Shown here piece after piece: positions 1 to 10,856 of a DNA stretch of 64,000 nt. The first letter of the stretch is position 1. Every line of letters starts with the position of its first letter. Origin of the DNA: Rutpela maculata. Lineage: Eukaryota; Arthropoda; Insecta; Coleoptera; Cerambycidae. Made by a program: the position numbers and the translations under genes. The DNA is taken from contig OW386285.2 of NCBI GenBank assembly GCA_936432065.2, positions 410,394,547-410,458,546 of the forward strand. Direction: 5' to 3'. A model generated the notes under the pieces. It searched no databases and was not told the origin of the DNA. It saw only the letters and a program-made list of their open reading frames with translations.

Positions 1-90
1 TTATTGCCCCATATTGCCAGTTATTTTCAAGTATTGCCTTTAATTGCCATATATTACTCTTTATTGCCACTTATTTCCTATCTATTGCCG
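1..90. repeat. Degenerate TTATTGCC tandem array
   Basis: The core TATTGCC or AATTGCC recurs about seven times in 90 bases with spacings of 8-12 bases. The array runs off the left edge of the window, so its full size is unknown. It lies downstream of the mRpL35 stop codon. Confidence 0.5.
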
Positions 91-325
91 ATGATTTGTA
101 CAGTATTTCCACCAGTGAGAAGCCCCTCGCACAATGCACAATGTGGATTCAAGTGACTTAGCATTAAATATTGAAGTTAATGGAATCGTTTCGCAAAATA
201 GAAACATCAAAAATAATTTTTAATACTGACTGATAGCTTCTTGTACTTTAAGGATTTTAAAAAACGTTTTTATCTATGAATTTATTACGAAACAAATTAA
301 CATTCTTAAAATATCATCAATTTAA

Positions 326-837
326 TTATTGCTCGGGACGGAAATACGGCCTCGGTTTGACAGCGCTAAAAGTCCACTCCTCTCTAGTATGGTATGGTTC
401 ATAAGGATCTTCCACGTAATACTTTGGTTTCCTCCAGTAACTTCCTACCATTTTATCTAGCAAATGGCTCTGTGTAGCATTACAAAATACATGTTGCCTA
501 AGTCTACGTCTTCTCGGAGGACTTTTTTTCCACAGTTTCTTATTCCGTCCACAGTATGTTCTAATCCATCCACCCCAATGCAATCTATAAAACCTTTTTA
601 ACACCGCCTTTACTGACTTCCTTTTGCCTTTTCTAAAGGAATATTTGGTCAAGTCTCGTACAAACACATCGTTAGCTATTTTCGTTATGCTTGGATTAGC
701 TAGCAACGGCTTATTTTGCACAAATTGATTAAAAACAGAACATATGCTTCTTGTATTATTATGAATTATCAAATTAGGTTTTACATTTTGTACCAATCTT
801 GAGCTCGAAGCTACTGCAGTAGTAGCGATTCTTGTCG
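326..837 (-). CDS. mRpL35: Mitochondrial ribosomal protein bL35m (mRpL35), exon 2
   Basis: Structural protein of the large subunit of the mitochondrial ribosome. The exon encodes about 170 residues and ends at a TAA at 326-328. A basic core near its middle (RKGKRKSVKAVLKRFYRLHW, then GGWIRTYCGRNKKLWKKS and PPRRRRLRQHVFCNATQ) is what I recognise as bL35m. The aromatic, acidic tail (WRKPKYYVEDPYEPYH) fits metazoan homologues. The open frame continues upstream to 898 but has no ATG, and a splice acceptor (gtttcag) lies at 838-844 in minus orientation. I therefore start the exon at 837, phase 1, joined to the small exon at 1264-1285. The joined protein is about 177 residues, the usual size. Its N-terminus, rich in Ala, Arg, Ser and Thr with no acidic residue, fits a mitochondrial presequence. 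A possible poly(A) signal (TTTATT on plus) lies near 281. Confidence 0.9.
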
Positions 838-1263
838 CTGAAACAATAATCACACTAAATCTTGGCCACGTACAAGTACAAGTACAACTTCGGTGCAAGG
901 GATAAAGGTTTTAATTTAACATTTAATTGGATAAAAAAATATCTTTATAAACAACTTTCAACTAGGGCACTTTCGTTTTGTTATGTTACATTTATGATTA
1001 TTGGTTATATAATTTGAATATTCCTTTGCGTTAGAGGAAGAGAAAACATATTATTTTAGTGAAATTGGACTAACTACCAACATGGAAAAATAAATAGCAT
1101 TTAACCTAAAAACATTGTCTTAAAAACAAAAGATTTTTCTTTTTGAGACCTTTTGACAAGTGAATTAAATAATTTCAAATTTCCATCAGCACCATAAATT
1201 TCACAAGCCACCAAAACACTATTATAAATTTATTGTGTAAGATAAACATAAAAAAAAACTCAC

Positions 1264-1285
1264 CTCCAACCAAAACCCTGAACAT
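1264..1285 (-). CDS. mRpL35: mRpL35 exon 1 (first 7 codons)
   Basis: ATG at 1285-1283 is followed by seven codons (MFRVLVG) and one extra base, then a consensus donor GTGAGT at 1263-1258. Phase 1 matches exon 2 exactly. Joining the two gives a typical basic, hydrophobic mitochondrial targeting start. The intron is 426 bp. The same open frame extends upstream to about 1372, but the shared promoter lies there, so the ATG at 1285 is preferred. Confidence 0.75.
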
Positions 1286-1389
1286 CACGTTATTTCGACT
1301 GATGACGGCCCGACAGCATTGAAATCCGGGAGTTTGCCCTATTCCAGTATTTTTGTTTATAATTGGTCCCAAAGTGGCTGTTCCAAAAA
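1286..1389. promoter_or_regulatory. Shared bidirectional promoter of mRpL35 and Mic60
   Basis: Only 104 bp separate the divergent start codons of two nuclear genes for mitochondrial proteins. The stretch is more GC-rich than the surrounding introns, contains an inverted CCAAT box (ATTGG, 1362-1366) and shows no clear TATA box. Both 5' UTRs must fit here or begin inside the partner gene's transcribed region. Co-regulation is inferred from the layout. Confidence 0.6.
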
Positions 1390-1434
1390 ATGTTGAGAGT
1401 AGTTAGCAAGATTCCGAATAAAAAAGGTGCATGG
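1390..1434 (+). CDS. Mic60: Mic60/mitofilin exon 1
   Basis: Mic60 (mitofilin) is the core inner-membrane subunit of MICOS, the complex that forms crista junctions. This exon gives the start MLRVVSKIPNKKGAW, a basic amphipathic presequence, and ends at a perfect donor GTAAGT in phase 0. I assigned the gene by joining six exons with matching phases. Together they give a presequence, one membrane segment near residues 61-79, a short proline-rich linker and a long charged coiled coil, which is the Mic60 layout. About 510 residues are visible; animal Mic60 proteins are usually near 700-750, so the C-terminal mitofilin domain is missing here. The gene spans at least 43 kb because transposons fill the introns. 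Confidence 0.8.
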
Positions 1435-1685
1435 GTAAGTACGAGATCGTTTATGAAATAGGTATTATTATATTATTAATATTTTAACAAGAATGTTATG
1501 TCATCTTTTGATTTTTGTATCATAATTCATAATGATAAAAATAAACTTTTAAATCTCAAAAATCTAAGGATATTTCGAAAAAGGATATATTTGGAATAAA
1601 ATAGCATTCTAATTAAACATTATGAAATATTTTCTAACCTATAAATGAATTAGATTATCTTAACCCAGTAATCAATTTATTTTAG

Positions 1686-2082
1686 AGAACACAGGAACTT
1701 CTTGAATTTAAATTATACCGTACAGTTAATTATCATAGCAGTAATTTTAAAGCAAGATTATTACCCCCAGTACGTCAACACGGTACTCATGAATCAGATA
1801 AGAAGTCAGGCAGAAGTCGCACAGTATTAGCTCTGGGTGCTCTTGCATTAGCTGGAGGAGCCACATTGACTTACGCAAAGTATGATACGAATTTTAGGAG
1901 AACTTTGACAAGCGCGGCACCCTTTACAGACAACTTAATCAAAGCCCTGTTTGCAGAAGAAGGATCGGGAAATATTTTGTTAGATTCTTATAATTCCATA
2001 AAAGAATTAATTCTAGGGTTACTTACTGGAACTAAAAGTGGTAGAATAGTAGAATTAACTCCCGAGCCATCACAATACAAAG
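1686..2082 (+). CDS. Mic60: Mic60/mitofilin exon 2 (presequence end and membrane segment)
   Basis: The exon starts after a tttag acceptor in phase 0 and ends at AAAG|GTAAGT with one base over. It encodes a basic stretch, then the membrane segment TVLALGALALAGGATLTYA. The next segment (AKYDTNFRRTLTSAAPFTD, then NLIKALFAEE) matches the conserved region just after the Mic60 membrane helix as I know it. The start of the exon (RTQELLEFKLYRTVNY) is less conserved. It has no stop in 132 codons of AT-rich sequence. Confidence 0.85.
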
Positions 2083-2156
2083 GTAAGTAGGTATTAAGAA
2101 GTAGTGTGTAATAACAGGATTTTAGTGTGTGTAACTAACCGATTAATTTTTAATAG

Positions 2157-2273
2157 CTCCACCGCCTATTGTTCCTGCTTTGGAACAGGAAGCAAAAAAA
2201 CTTGATCCTACTTATAGTGAAATCAGAGTAGAAGAGATAACACATGGGAATGAGGAGTCCAAAGTTGCAATTG
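2157..2273 (+). CDS. Mic60: Mic60/mitofilin exon 3 (proline/acidic linker)
   Basis: A phase-1 exon after a taatag acceptor, only 74 bp downstream of exon 2. It encodes APPPIVPALEQEAKKLDP and continues with acidic linker sequence. It ends in phase 1 at TTG|GTATTT, a weak donor. Phase fits exon 4 directly, but intron 3 is 17.5 kb and another linker exon could be hidden in it. Confidence 0.75.
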
Positions 2274-2530
2274 GTATTTATTATTAACATTTTTTTATTA
2301 CTAGTATTTTTGTATAGGTATTATGGGAATGTTTTTTAACTTGCTAGTTGATCAGCGTCTAGGTGTATATCTAAACAATATTGTGACATGCACATACCAT
2401 GGGTGGAAATTGGCAATAAGGTTTTATTAGCTATAACAAGTAAATATATTTGTTTTAGACCCCAAAAAAAATATAGTTGTTCTGTTTCATTACTTTTTTG
2501 GCTTTAAAAACAACAGTACCTAATAAATTA

Positions 2531-4592
2531 CCCAAGTAGCACAAATATGCTATTCAGCTGAGATAACCAAAATGCGACCACTAAAACGTTTCAACGGCTT
2601 TTGTTTAGTTATATTTTGGTCATCTTCTTTTAGTCGTAATTTAGCGTAAAATTTAATAACGAAATCTTTTTAGCTATATACTGATCATATATGGGCAAGT
2701 AATTAAATAGCAACAATGTTAAGTCCTAATACTGCCATTATAGCTATAAAAATGGCTAGAATATGTTGACATGGTTTTTGTTATTAACATAGTGTTGATA
2801 TGCAAACTAAGAAATTAGCCTAAACATGACTATATTAGTTAGGCTTTATTCTGGCAGTTTTCTTAGCTGCTATTACCGAATCATGACTGAAACAATAATG
2901 AAAAAATATCTTTATTAAATGACTATTTTAGAAGTAATTTTGTACACATTAAAATCTAAATTGAGGCCAAACGACAAGATAAAAATATAACCTAAAAACA
3001 AGTATTGATAATGTTGAAAACTTTATATAGTCGAGTAAACTCTAAGCTGGCACGTCCAAAGGTCGCTTCATCATATAAACTAAGAAAATAAGACATATGC
3101 AACTAGTTCATCTCTAAGTCACTGCAATAGCTTTATTCCCCTTGCATATCAAATCGTACGTTGTGTTACCAACTCACATACGCCACCTTAGAGTTTACCG
3201 GATTATACATACGAAAATAAATTTTATATCAACAGAAAAATAAGAATGAAATGTAAAAGAAAATATAGGCAGAGTTCCACATATTATTGGAAAAGAAATG
3301 TCGCCTAAAAGTAAGTTCAAAGAGTAGGTACTTACATAGTGGCATAACACTTTTCACGGGGTGTTTTCGTTGACGTTTGTGTCTACAAAAGCTTATGCAT
3401 TAATAGGTATAAATATTTAAATTATTAAAGTGAAATCTTCTGCATCAGTGTCCACAAATACTAACATGTCCATTTTCTATGGCTCTAGCCATCATTACAG
3501 TTAGCTATTTACTACCTACCCAACTTGAAGGAACTGCACTAAGGCAAATTTGCTCCTCGATGGTTTCGTCCGCGCAATATATTTTCAGAAAGGAAATGTA
3601 AAAACGTTGGAGAAACAAAGGTCAAAATACAAATTAACCTGTCCCACACAAAGGCAGTCAGCGACATATCGTTGAAGCCAGTCAAAACAAACGTAAAAAA
3701 GAGAGGGTTATGTCTTTCATAGTTTAGCCGTATTTTGATGTGAAAACTCGCTAACCACTTCAACCAATTTTCTGGTAATAGTTTGGCAAATATGACCGGT
3801 TAAATTTGCCATTATTTGACGAAAAAAGTTTATTAGATCTTTTAGTCATATTCTGGCTTATTTCTAGCATCATTAGGGAAAGCATATTCCAAATGATAAC
3901 TTGCCTCCATGTTTTCTATCAATCAAGAAGAACTCAAACCACGGCTATTACGTTCATTTTCAATACTTTATTAACTATACCTATGAAATAAAGTTTTGAC
4001 TTACTAATTCGTTATTTTAATAACTTTTAATAACATTACCATCGATTGTGCTTCTTGAAATTACAAAATGTTTATATGTATATATTTCAAATTAATTTAA
4101 TTATACCTAAAATTTAGAGATTTCTGGAGGCCCCTTTGTTTTTATGAGTATTTTATACAAGTTTACAGAAAAAATTTGTGCGGTGATAAAATTTGACCCT
4201 CTTGATTGACCATATATGCCATATAATTTTAAAGATTGACAAAGTGTACGTCCATTTTATCACACCTGCTTAAAGCCAAAGGATGGCCATAATAGTGTTC
4301 TCGTTTTATTTTATGCCTAAAAGTCATGATTTAGTCACAGTGAAGAGCCATAAGAGCCATTTCATAACTGGTAATAAAGCAGCCACAAAAATCAAAAAGG
4401 AAGCTAACTGAGTTGCACATGCCCACATGCGTTATGGCCATTTGGCTTCAGTTGCGTTGTCCTGGATTCCCCATTTTCGTCACCAGAACGTAATAATTCA
4501 GTTTTAATAATCGTCACTATAACCAAATAGCCATCCTTTTTAGCTACTGTAACATGATGATGACCAAGATACAACTACTTGTGCTACTTGGG
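2531..4592. mobile_element. TA-flanked inverted-repeat element, non-autonomous
   Basis: The ends are 14-bp perfect inverted repeats (CCCAAGTAGCACAA). Both are flanked by TA (2529-2530 and 4593-4594), consistent with a TA target duplication. The element is 2062 bp with no credible coding sequence. It is rich in TAGCT motifs and carries a smaller MITE at 3035-3198. The TA duplication suggests a mariner-like or similar cut-and-paste helper, but the superfamily is unknown. Confidence 0.6.
3035..3198. mobile_element. MITE with GTAAACTCTAAG ends
   Basis: Inverted ends GTAAACTCTAAGCTGGC and GCCACCTTAGAGTTTAC bound 164 bp. A related copy in the opposite orientation occurs at 28038-28165. The two copies share the stretch with TTTATATGATGAAGCGACC and the GAGTTGGTAACAC side, with an indel between them. 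Confidence 0.55.
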
Positions 4593-5266
4593 TATGATAA
4601 TCGTTATCAGGTATGGAAAATAAATCTTTCAAGTATTTGTAAATAATAAATTAATTTCCTTCTAACTTACTATCGGGTAAATTTATGTTTGTTATTGATG
4701 TCATATAATTCGCACGAAACTGAAAACTAGTAAAGTTGTAACATCAGAAAATATATGTTTTATAATGGGGGTGTCAATGGAATCATTAGACGAGTCATAG
4801 TTTCCAGAATTTTTAAGGTTTAGGACTCGAACATGGCAGGGATAGTATATACCAGAAATGATCAATTTTTAATTGTGTGACACGTTTGCCAAGTAGCACA
4901 GACAGGTTACATAATGGTTTACTTACCGTTGAAAAAAACTTTACTGAAAACTGTGTAACTTTTACTAAAACTTTATTTGAACCAAAACATAGCTGTACGT
5001 TTTTAAACGTTTAGATCAACTAAGTGGGGAATCTATAAGATTGTTATGAAAAGTTGCAGTAGAGTGTCAAAATCCTTTATAATACCACTAAACAACTAAC
5101 CTTAAACAGTCTTTTTTTAATTAAATCAGTGTCTCAACAACTTATGTATAATCCTATCTAAAGAGGTTTATGCAATTAGAAGAAAAGAAACACCATTTAT
5201 CAAAAACTTTTGCTATAATTTTTGTGTGAACATAATAAATTTGTTACGATCTTTAATATTTTAGGG
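4593..5266. other. Intron sequence with a solo transposon end
   Basis: No gene was seen. CCAAGTAGCACA at 4889-4900 matches the end of the element at 2531-4592, but I found no partner end nearby, so it is probably a broken copy. Confidence 0.4.
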
Positions 5267-5459
5267 TATACAGTATCAGAAAGTTTTGCTTTTGGGATTG
5301 CGTAGTTTCAACGACTTAACAGACCGCCCATAATAAAGGCGTCTACCAGTACCCTAGCAGAGGCAAAGTGTGACATGCCCCTTAATGTACATCATTGCTT
5401 GCTTCTCTCTCGCTTGCTCTTATTGCCGTATCAAATAGAACACTTTCCGATACTGTATA
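5267..5459. mobile_element. Short MITE, TATACAGTATC family, copy 1
   Basis: The ends TATACAGTATCAGAAAGT and ACTTTCCGATACTGTATA form an imperfect 18-bp inverted repeat around 193 bp. A second copy in the same orientation lies at 22408-22603; both share the block around GTCTACCAGTA and the CTCTTATTGCC stretch. The TA at each end suggests a TA target site. Confidence 0.65.
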
Positions 5460-5747
5460 TAATTAGGTGCAAACGAATATTGTTTGTGGAAATAATTGTT
5501 CTAGCTCTATAAAAACAATGTGCTCCGAAAATAAAAAAGAAAATAGAATGAAAATTTATTTATTTTTAAAATATATCCGCATTCATATTTAACATTGCGC
5601 TTTTCCAAAACTATGGTAAACTGTTAAGGATACTCCAAAACAAGAAAATATGAAGTGGTATTACTCGTCTAGTCCTCAACCTAGTCCTTAAACAATATAT
5701 AAAAAATAATAATTTTTACAGTCACGAGATGGTCTCTACATTTTTCA

Positions 5748-7593
5748 CAATTGGGTTGTTGCACTAAGTTAAAATTTGAGGAGAATCTATGTTAAACAAT
5801 AACAATTATTCATAAAAAATCATTAGAAACATGTAGAAGTTGAAAAGAAAGTCTTATAATATTATAATATTAATTACAAAAATACATGCGTTTAAAACGG
5901 AGATGACATAATAACGGCAGTCTGTAGAGAAGTTAGTTATAAAACGATGGGTTTATGGAGAAAAAAGACAATCACGACAGTTTAATCTGACATTATATTT
6001 AACGTCAAATTCAACTGACGTTCGTAGGTTACAATTCGGTATAGTTTAACAGCATCTAGTTATGGATAAATATAAGTACAGATAGTGTTTTCTGCCGTAC
6101 TGTGTAAATAATACCACCAATTCACCAGAAAAACTGTTGTGTTCCAATAATAAACGCTGAACGTAATAATGAATGATTCAAAGCCACCAGAGAAGGACCA
6201 AGTCTTCTTATTGTGGAGACCATTTCAATGTCAAGTAAAGTAACAAATTACAATGTATTCTAAGCATTTTATTTGTGGTAAGTTGTATCTTAATGTAGGA
6301 ATTTTATTTTTAATATGGGTTTATGTTGTAGGCAAAACGGCCGCATTACAAGACTTGTGTGGCGTTCTAGCTGTTACAAATTTAAATTACCCGCCAAACT
6401 GGTGGATAAAACAGGGTGTGTTCTTAACGGCTCTAGATTAGAATGTTATTCATGCTTTGACTTCCTAAAAGGAGGGAAATGTCTTTAATTTGCTTTTATG
6501 TATTTTATCTAGTTTATGATGGAATAAAGTGCAGTTGTTTTTGTTAGCTACTGATTATTTATGAAGCTTCCTAGACGCCCCATAATACTAGGATAATCAA
6601 TAAATTAAGAAAGGAAATTTAAAAACTCTCCGTTGAAAAACTATACGAAACAAACTGTGAAAGTCGTCTAAAGTCGGTGAACACAATCAGTCGGAAATGG
6701 CTACGAATGTGTTGGATTGTAGTTATAAATGCACTTTGAATTATGTGTGTTATAAATACATATCATTGTTTATTGCTTAGATAGATACTAGCATAAAGTA
6801 CTTACCTATTTATTATTTTTTGTTATAATACAGATCTTTCTTGATATCTTCGTAAGTCTCATTCTGACTCTTCTTAGAAGTGAGTATCAATGGATAATAA
6901 ATAATTTCTTTAGTAGATAAACTTATTTTGTTGTTTTCAGTTAGATACGCATGTATAATAGGAAATAAAACAATGAAAAGGAAATATTTAATAAAATACA
7001 AAGTATATAGTTAACAAATTCATCTAAATTAAATAATAAAATACATATTAGACATACTATGTAATATTAATAAGATAAAGGAAGTTCTTGCAGAAATTAC
7101 AATAGTTTGTACTGTCTATAGCAGCTGTAACGTAAGTACCTTGCAGCTTTTGCACTTCCAACCATTGCAATGTGAAAACGATCGTCTCTTTTTAAAAATT
7201 CGCTGACCATAAATATATCTACCGCAAGTAGAATGTCAGAATTAGCTTTTACAGATATACTGCCTTAGTCGTTTTGTAAAAAAATATTAACAATAACTGC
7301 AAACATCAATCACTGCTAGCTAAACGTCAAATTTACTTTTGACATATGAGGTTATTTTCTTTCTTGTCAGCAATGTCAACTTATTCGTCTTCATCTGTTC
7401 TGCTTATAAGTTCACATCTAACTGCCGTTATGATGTCACTACCGTTTTCGCGGCACATTCAAATAGTCAAAGTTTAACAATTTTTTAAAATATGTTGCGC
7501 TAAGAATTTTTCTTCCAAATTAAATATATAACTAAATTAAGTCCTCCACTACCATATTTCACCATTTTTGAAAATTCGTCAACAACCCAATTG
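5748..7593. mobile_element. Long-TIR DNA transposon relic carrying a THAP-like fragment
   Basis: CAATTGGGTTGTTG at 5748 is inverted at 7580-7593. The sub-terminal block with GATGACATAATAACGGCAGT (about 5903) is inverted near 7421, so the arms are about 180 bp and diverged. The interior holds a broken THAP-like start at 6062 and no other clear transposase, so this is a decayed or non-autonomous copy. Confidence 0.55.
6062..6441 (+). pseudogene. THAP zinc-finger relic
   Basis: From ATG 6062 the frame reads MDKYKYR, a stop, then CFLPYCVNNTTNSPEKLL. In another frame YCGDHFNVK follows at 6209. The spacing C-x3-C, N/T-rich loop, PEKL, then C-x2-H is the THAP signature, here broken by a nonsense codon and frameshifts. 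A further fragment, KHFICGK then TAALQD, follows at 6262 across what looks like a small intron (gtaagt at 6279, tag at 6331). THAP domains often begin DDE transposases in insects. There is no functional protein here. Confidence 0.45.
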
Positions 7594-7834
7594 CACATAA
7601 TAAATATGGCTATACGATTTGTAAAGTTTTACTAGATTTTAGAAGAGTAACAAACACTACAATGACATTTTAATTTAATACAACTGGATTTTGTAAAGTT
7701 ATTGTACAGATATTATAATAGTTTTTAAATCTGAATTGAAACCCATCTACAACTAATAATTTGTAAAAATATAGCATAATTGTAAAGCTGTTGATAAGAC
7801 AATGCTACAAATCGCAAAATTCAATAAACCTTAA

Positions 7835-8406
7835 TAGTACGGGAGCCCGTGTATAAAATGACTGACTATCCGGTGAACTTTGACAATATGTAAAATGGAT
7901 TGTCCTTATAAAAGTTAGCAATGAATGGACCGTCAGCTGGTTGGGTAGCGGTGGGGGTGGCTGTCAAAGGGTTGAGAACACGTAAAAAAAATTGAAAAAA
8001 AATACTATCCGGCGAATGCTGAAATTTACATGAGGGGAAGATTATGTTATATAATGAAAGTAAAACATAGTCAGCTGGACGGGGAGCGGTGGATTTACCG
8101 TCAGCTGATCGATCGAACAGGTCCAAAAACATGAAAAATTAAATTATTCGGCGAACATTAAAATTCGGGTATAAGATAATATTTATACTGAGATTCACGA
8201 AAAACATAGTCAGCTGCAAGTATGTGGGTGGAAAAGTCGTCAGCTGGCACAGTAAAAGTGCTGAGTCTTGACTCGCCTGGGAGGCAGCGCGCACCACCTT
8301 TCTTGTGCCAGCTGACGACTTTTCCACCCACATACCTGCAGCTGACTGTGTTTATCATTAATCTTAGTATCAATATTATCATATACCCGAATTTCAAAGT
8401 TCGCCG
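7835..8406. repeat. CAGCTG-rich array of about 139-bp units ending in a hairpin
   Basis: The motif TCCGGCGAAC recurs at about 7868, 8008 and 8147, a spacing near 139-140 bases. Each unit carries one or two GTCAGCTG boxes. The last unit (8150-8406) is an imperfect palindrome of about 257 bp whose outer ends read GGCGAAC and GTTCGCC. 7835-8187 is repeated in inverted orientation at 10857-11208. Open frames here are by-products of the repeat. Confidence 0.6.
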
Positions 8407-9140
8407 TAAAGATTTAATTAGTAAAATATCGATATTGATAACTTAATGTTTTAAAACGTGCGTGCGGCATTCCCGAGTTTTGTTTTTTTTTTTAATTTGA
8501 TTAAATATTCAACTTATTATTAATATACATTATGAAAATACAAATTAATCCATTCGTACATTTCAAAATTATACAGAATAATCTGCTCAGAAAATTTATT
8601 AAATGGGTATGGAAAACGAAACCTACTTTTGAATCATCATTTGCTTAGAATGATGATGGTGGCAGAGGCGGAATAAAGAATCGGGAGATTCTGATTCTTG
8701 GAAGAATTGGAATGTTCCGATTAATTTATAAATTCTTGAAAGAATCGGAACGTTCCGATTGTTTTATTTTATCCGATTCTCAATTTTCCATTCCTATTTT
8801 TTTCTTAATTCTTCCCCCTGATCATCAATCTGTAGACGCAGACGAAAAGTTTTTTTCCTATCCCCCCCGCTCATCAAATCTTAGATGCGGACGAAAAAAA
8901 AATTTCCCCCCACCCCCCGCATCAATTGGCCCGGCAACCACCGCAAAACTACCAAACTGAACTAAAAATTGAAATTCTCAGAAGCCTATTATTATTTCGA
9001 TTCTCTCCGATTCCAGGGATTCCGATTCTCAAAATTGCCGGCTTTGGCCTAGTTTAGAATACCTTGTATTTGAATTTCAGTGTGCCTCGTACAATTATTG
9101 AGATCGTCTAACGATATAATATTATTAAGTGAGACTGACA
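8407..9140. other. Intron sequence with homopolymer and GGAACGTTCC tracts
   Basis: No gene was seen. 8680-9060 is built from short diverged motifs (GAATCGG, GGAACGTTCC, CGGACGAAAA with poly-C runs) and looks like a decayed minisatellite. Confidence 0.4.
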
Positions 9141-9388
9141 ATGTCTAATATCGAAAAGTTTTGTGTGATTTGTTTAAAAAAAAAAGACAAATTATTGTCT
9201 TTTAGTGAGGAGACATTGGTAAAATATAAAAACATCTTGATTATTAGGAAAAACAATAATTTAAGCATGAGCAATGTGCATCTTCTTAGCGAAGTAAACG
9301 ACTTCCAACTATACCATAGCCAGTGCTACCGTGTTTTTACTGCTTTACCACCAAAATATCGAATAGTTCAGCAGCATCAAAGTATCAA
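9141..9388 (+). CDS. Possible first exon with Cys/His cluster, dispersed insect ORF family
   Basis: ATG at 9141 opens 82 codons without a stop, ending at a perfect donor GTAAGT at 9389. The product begins MSNIEKFCVICLKKK and continues LLSFSEETLVKY, then LLSEVNDFQLYHSQCYRVFT, ending near ALPPKYR. The pattern C-x2-C ... YH-x2-CY-x-FTALP resembles the N-terminal zinc-binding module of a highly repeated insect ORF family that I recall only as uncharacterised and probably transposon-borne. No following exon was found, and it sits inside Mic60 intron 3. It could be a relic exon rather than a gene. Confidence 0.4.
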
Positions 9389-10856
9389 GTAAGTAAATAT
9401 CTACTAAATTGCTTCACTTCATTATTTTCAAGCGGATAACATATTTTTAACTCAATCAAGAGTTTGATAAAAATAAAAAACCGCTGCCCAAGGAATCACT
9501 ACTTCCACAAACCGATTTTCTATCCAAGTTGTATGTGGAAATAATTGTTTATGGAACTTTATTAATAATAATATTTAAAATCGTCTATCCCAAAAACCTA
9601 TAAAATGATATCCCATGTCGGTAGTGAGGTGGGGGTGGTGATAGGAGGGTGGTAGGGGAGGTGGATGAAGTAAAAAATATTTTGATGCTTTTGGTTCTTG
9701 TACATACACTAAATTACAATTTTTTTTTCATCCCCTTTAATAATGGGGTGGGGGTGCTAATGGGGATGGCTAATGCCAAAAATTTTTTTGGGACATTAGC
9801 CTCTCCTGTATACACTACCAATTTTATGGACCCTTACTTGCTTGATTTACCTGTTTACCCCCCATTTACCGCAGTTTACCCCCCAACCTTTCGACGGAAG
9901 GTGATGAAAATACAATCTAGTACCAGATCCCGTTAAAGTACATACGTGTACAAAACTTCAAGTCAATATCTTAAACGGTTCCAGAGTAATCGTGCGCACA
10001 AAAAAAGTTACAGACAGACCGAAAGACAAATTTTTTTTCGCTCAAACTTAAAATCTCGACGTTGCATGACATTCTAAGCCTATTTGAACAATAAAACTTT
10101 TTTTAAAAACTTTCGTCGTTACTATACTTCCACTGGATGTGGAAGTAATTGATGATCAGAAAATAAATGTTACCGAGGTTTTCAACATCCTCTTATTTGT
10201 TAATACTGTTTTTCTCACTCTTTGTATGAATTATTTCAGAAATCGTACGTTTTTTCCAGTCGTTCTCAAAATTTAATTTTCATTTTGAAAATATAAAAAT
10301 TATAAAAAAAATAATAGAATTCTTAAAAACCTTTCTGATGAACATTTCGATTTTGAATAGTTTTTTATTTCTTATTTATTTTAATCAATATGACACGAGT
10401 TGCTTGTACTATTTTTTACGTAGTGTGCAAAAAACTACTATTATTTATATTTTCTACACTGATAGAAATTTCATTGGCCAGTTTAATAAAATGCATAGAG
10501 CTAAATTAACAGTATTGAATATTGTTAATTTAGAAAAAAAATTACTTGAATTATATTAAAAAACTGATCTAAATTTAAAACATGGATTTATCTGAAACAG
10601 CTAAATCATTTAAGTACCTAAATTAGGTGAATAATTTAGCCACTTTGTGTAAATGCATATTTCTAATTTAAATCAATTTTTTATCTAATTTAGGTAAACT
10701 CTAGGGTAAACTATTTGTCTAATCTGGAGAAATGTAAAAAAAAAAACAAAAAAATACACGCATGGGCCATATAAGCTTGTGGATTGTATATTATACATTT
10801 AGTACTGGCTTCAACGTACAATACACAATCCAAAAGTTCAGTTCAGTTCAGTTCAG
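9389..10856. other. Intron sequence with G/C homopolymer stretches and a possible inverted-repeat element
   Basis: No gene was seen. TCACTACTTCCACA at 9496 and TGTGGAAGTAATTGA at 10139 form a weak inverted pair about 650 bp apart. Between them are GGTGGGGGTG and TTTACCCCCCA tracts and, near 9960-10040, the AGTAATCGTGCGCACA / ACAGACAGACCGAAAGACA type of sequence common in insect repeats. A (CAGTT)n microsatellite lies at 10834-10858. Confidence 0.35.

Noticed and set aside
7866..8132. 88-codon open frame, with an almost identical one at 10912-11178
   Set aside because: The similarity comes from the surrounding CAGCTG-rich repeat; there is no recognisable domain and no codon-level conservation pattern.
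8139..8446. Overlapping open frames of 64-79 codons on both strands
   Set aside because: They are the two arms of a hairpin reading the same sequence in opposite directions.
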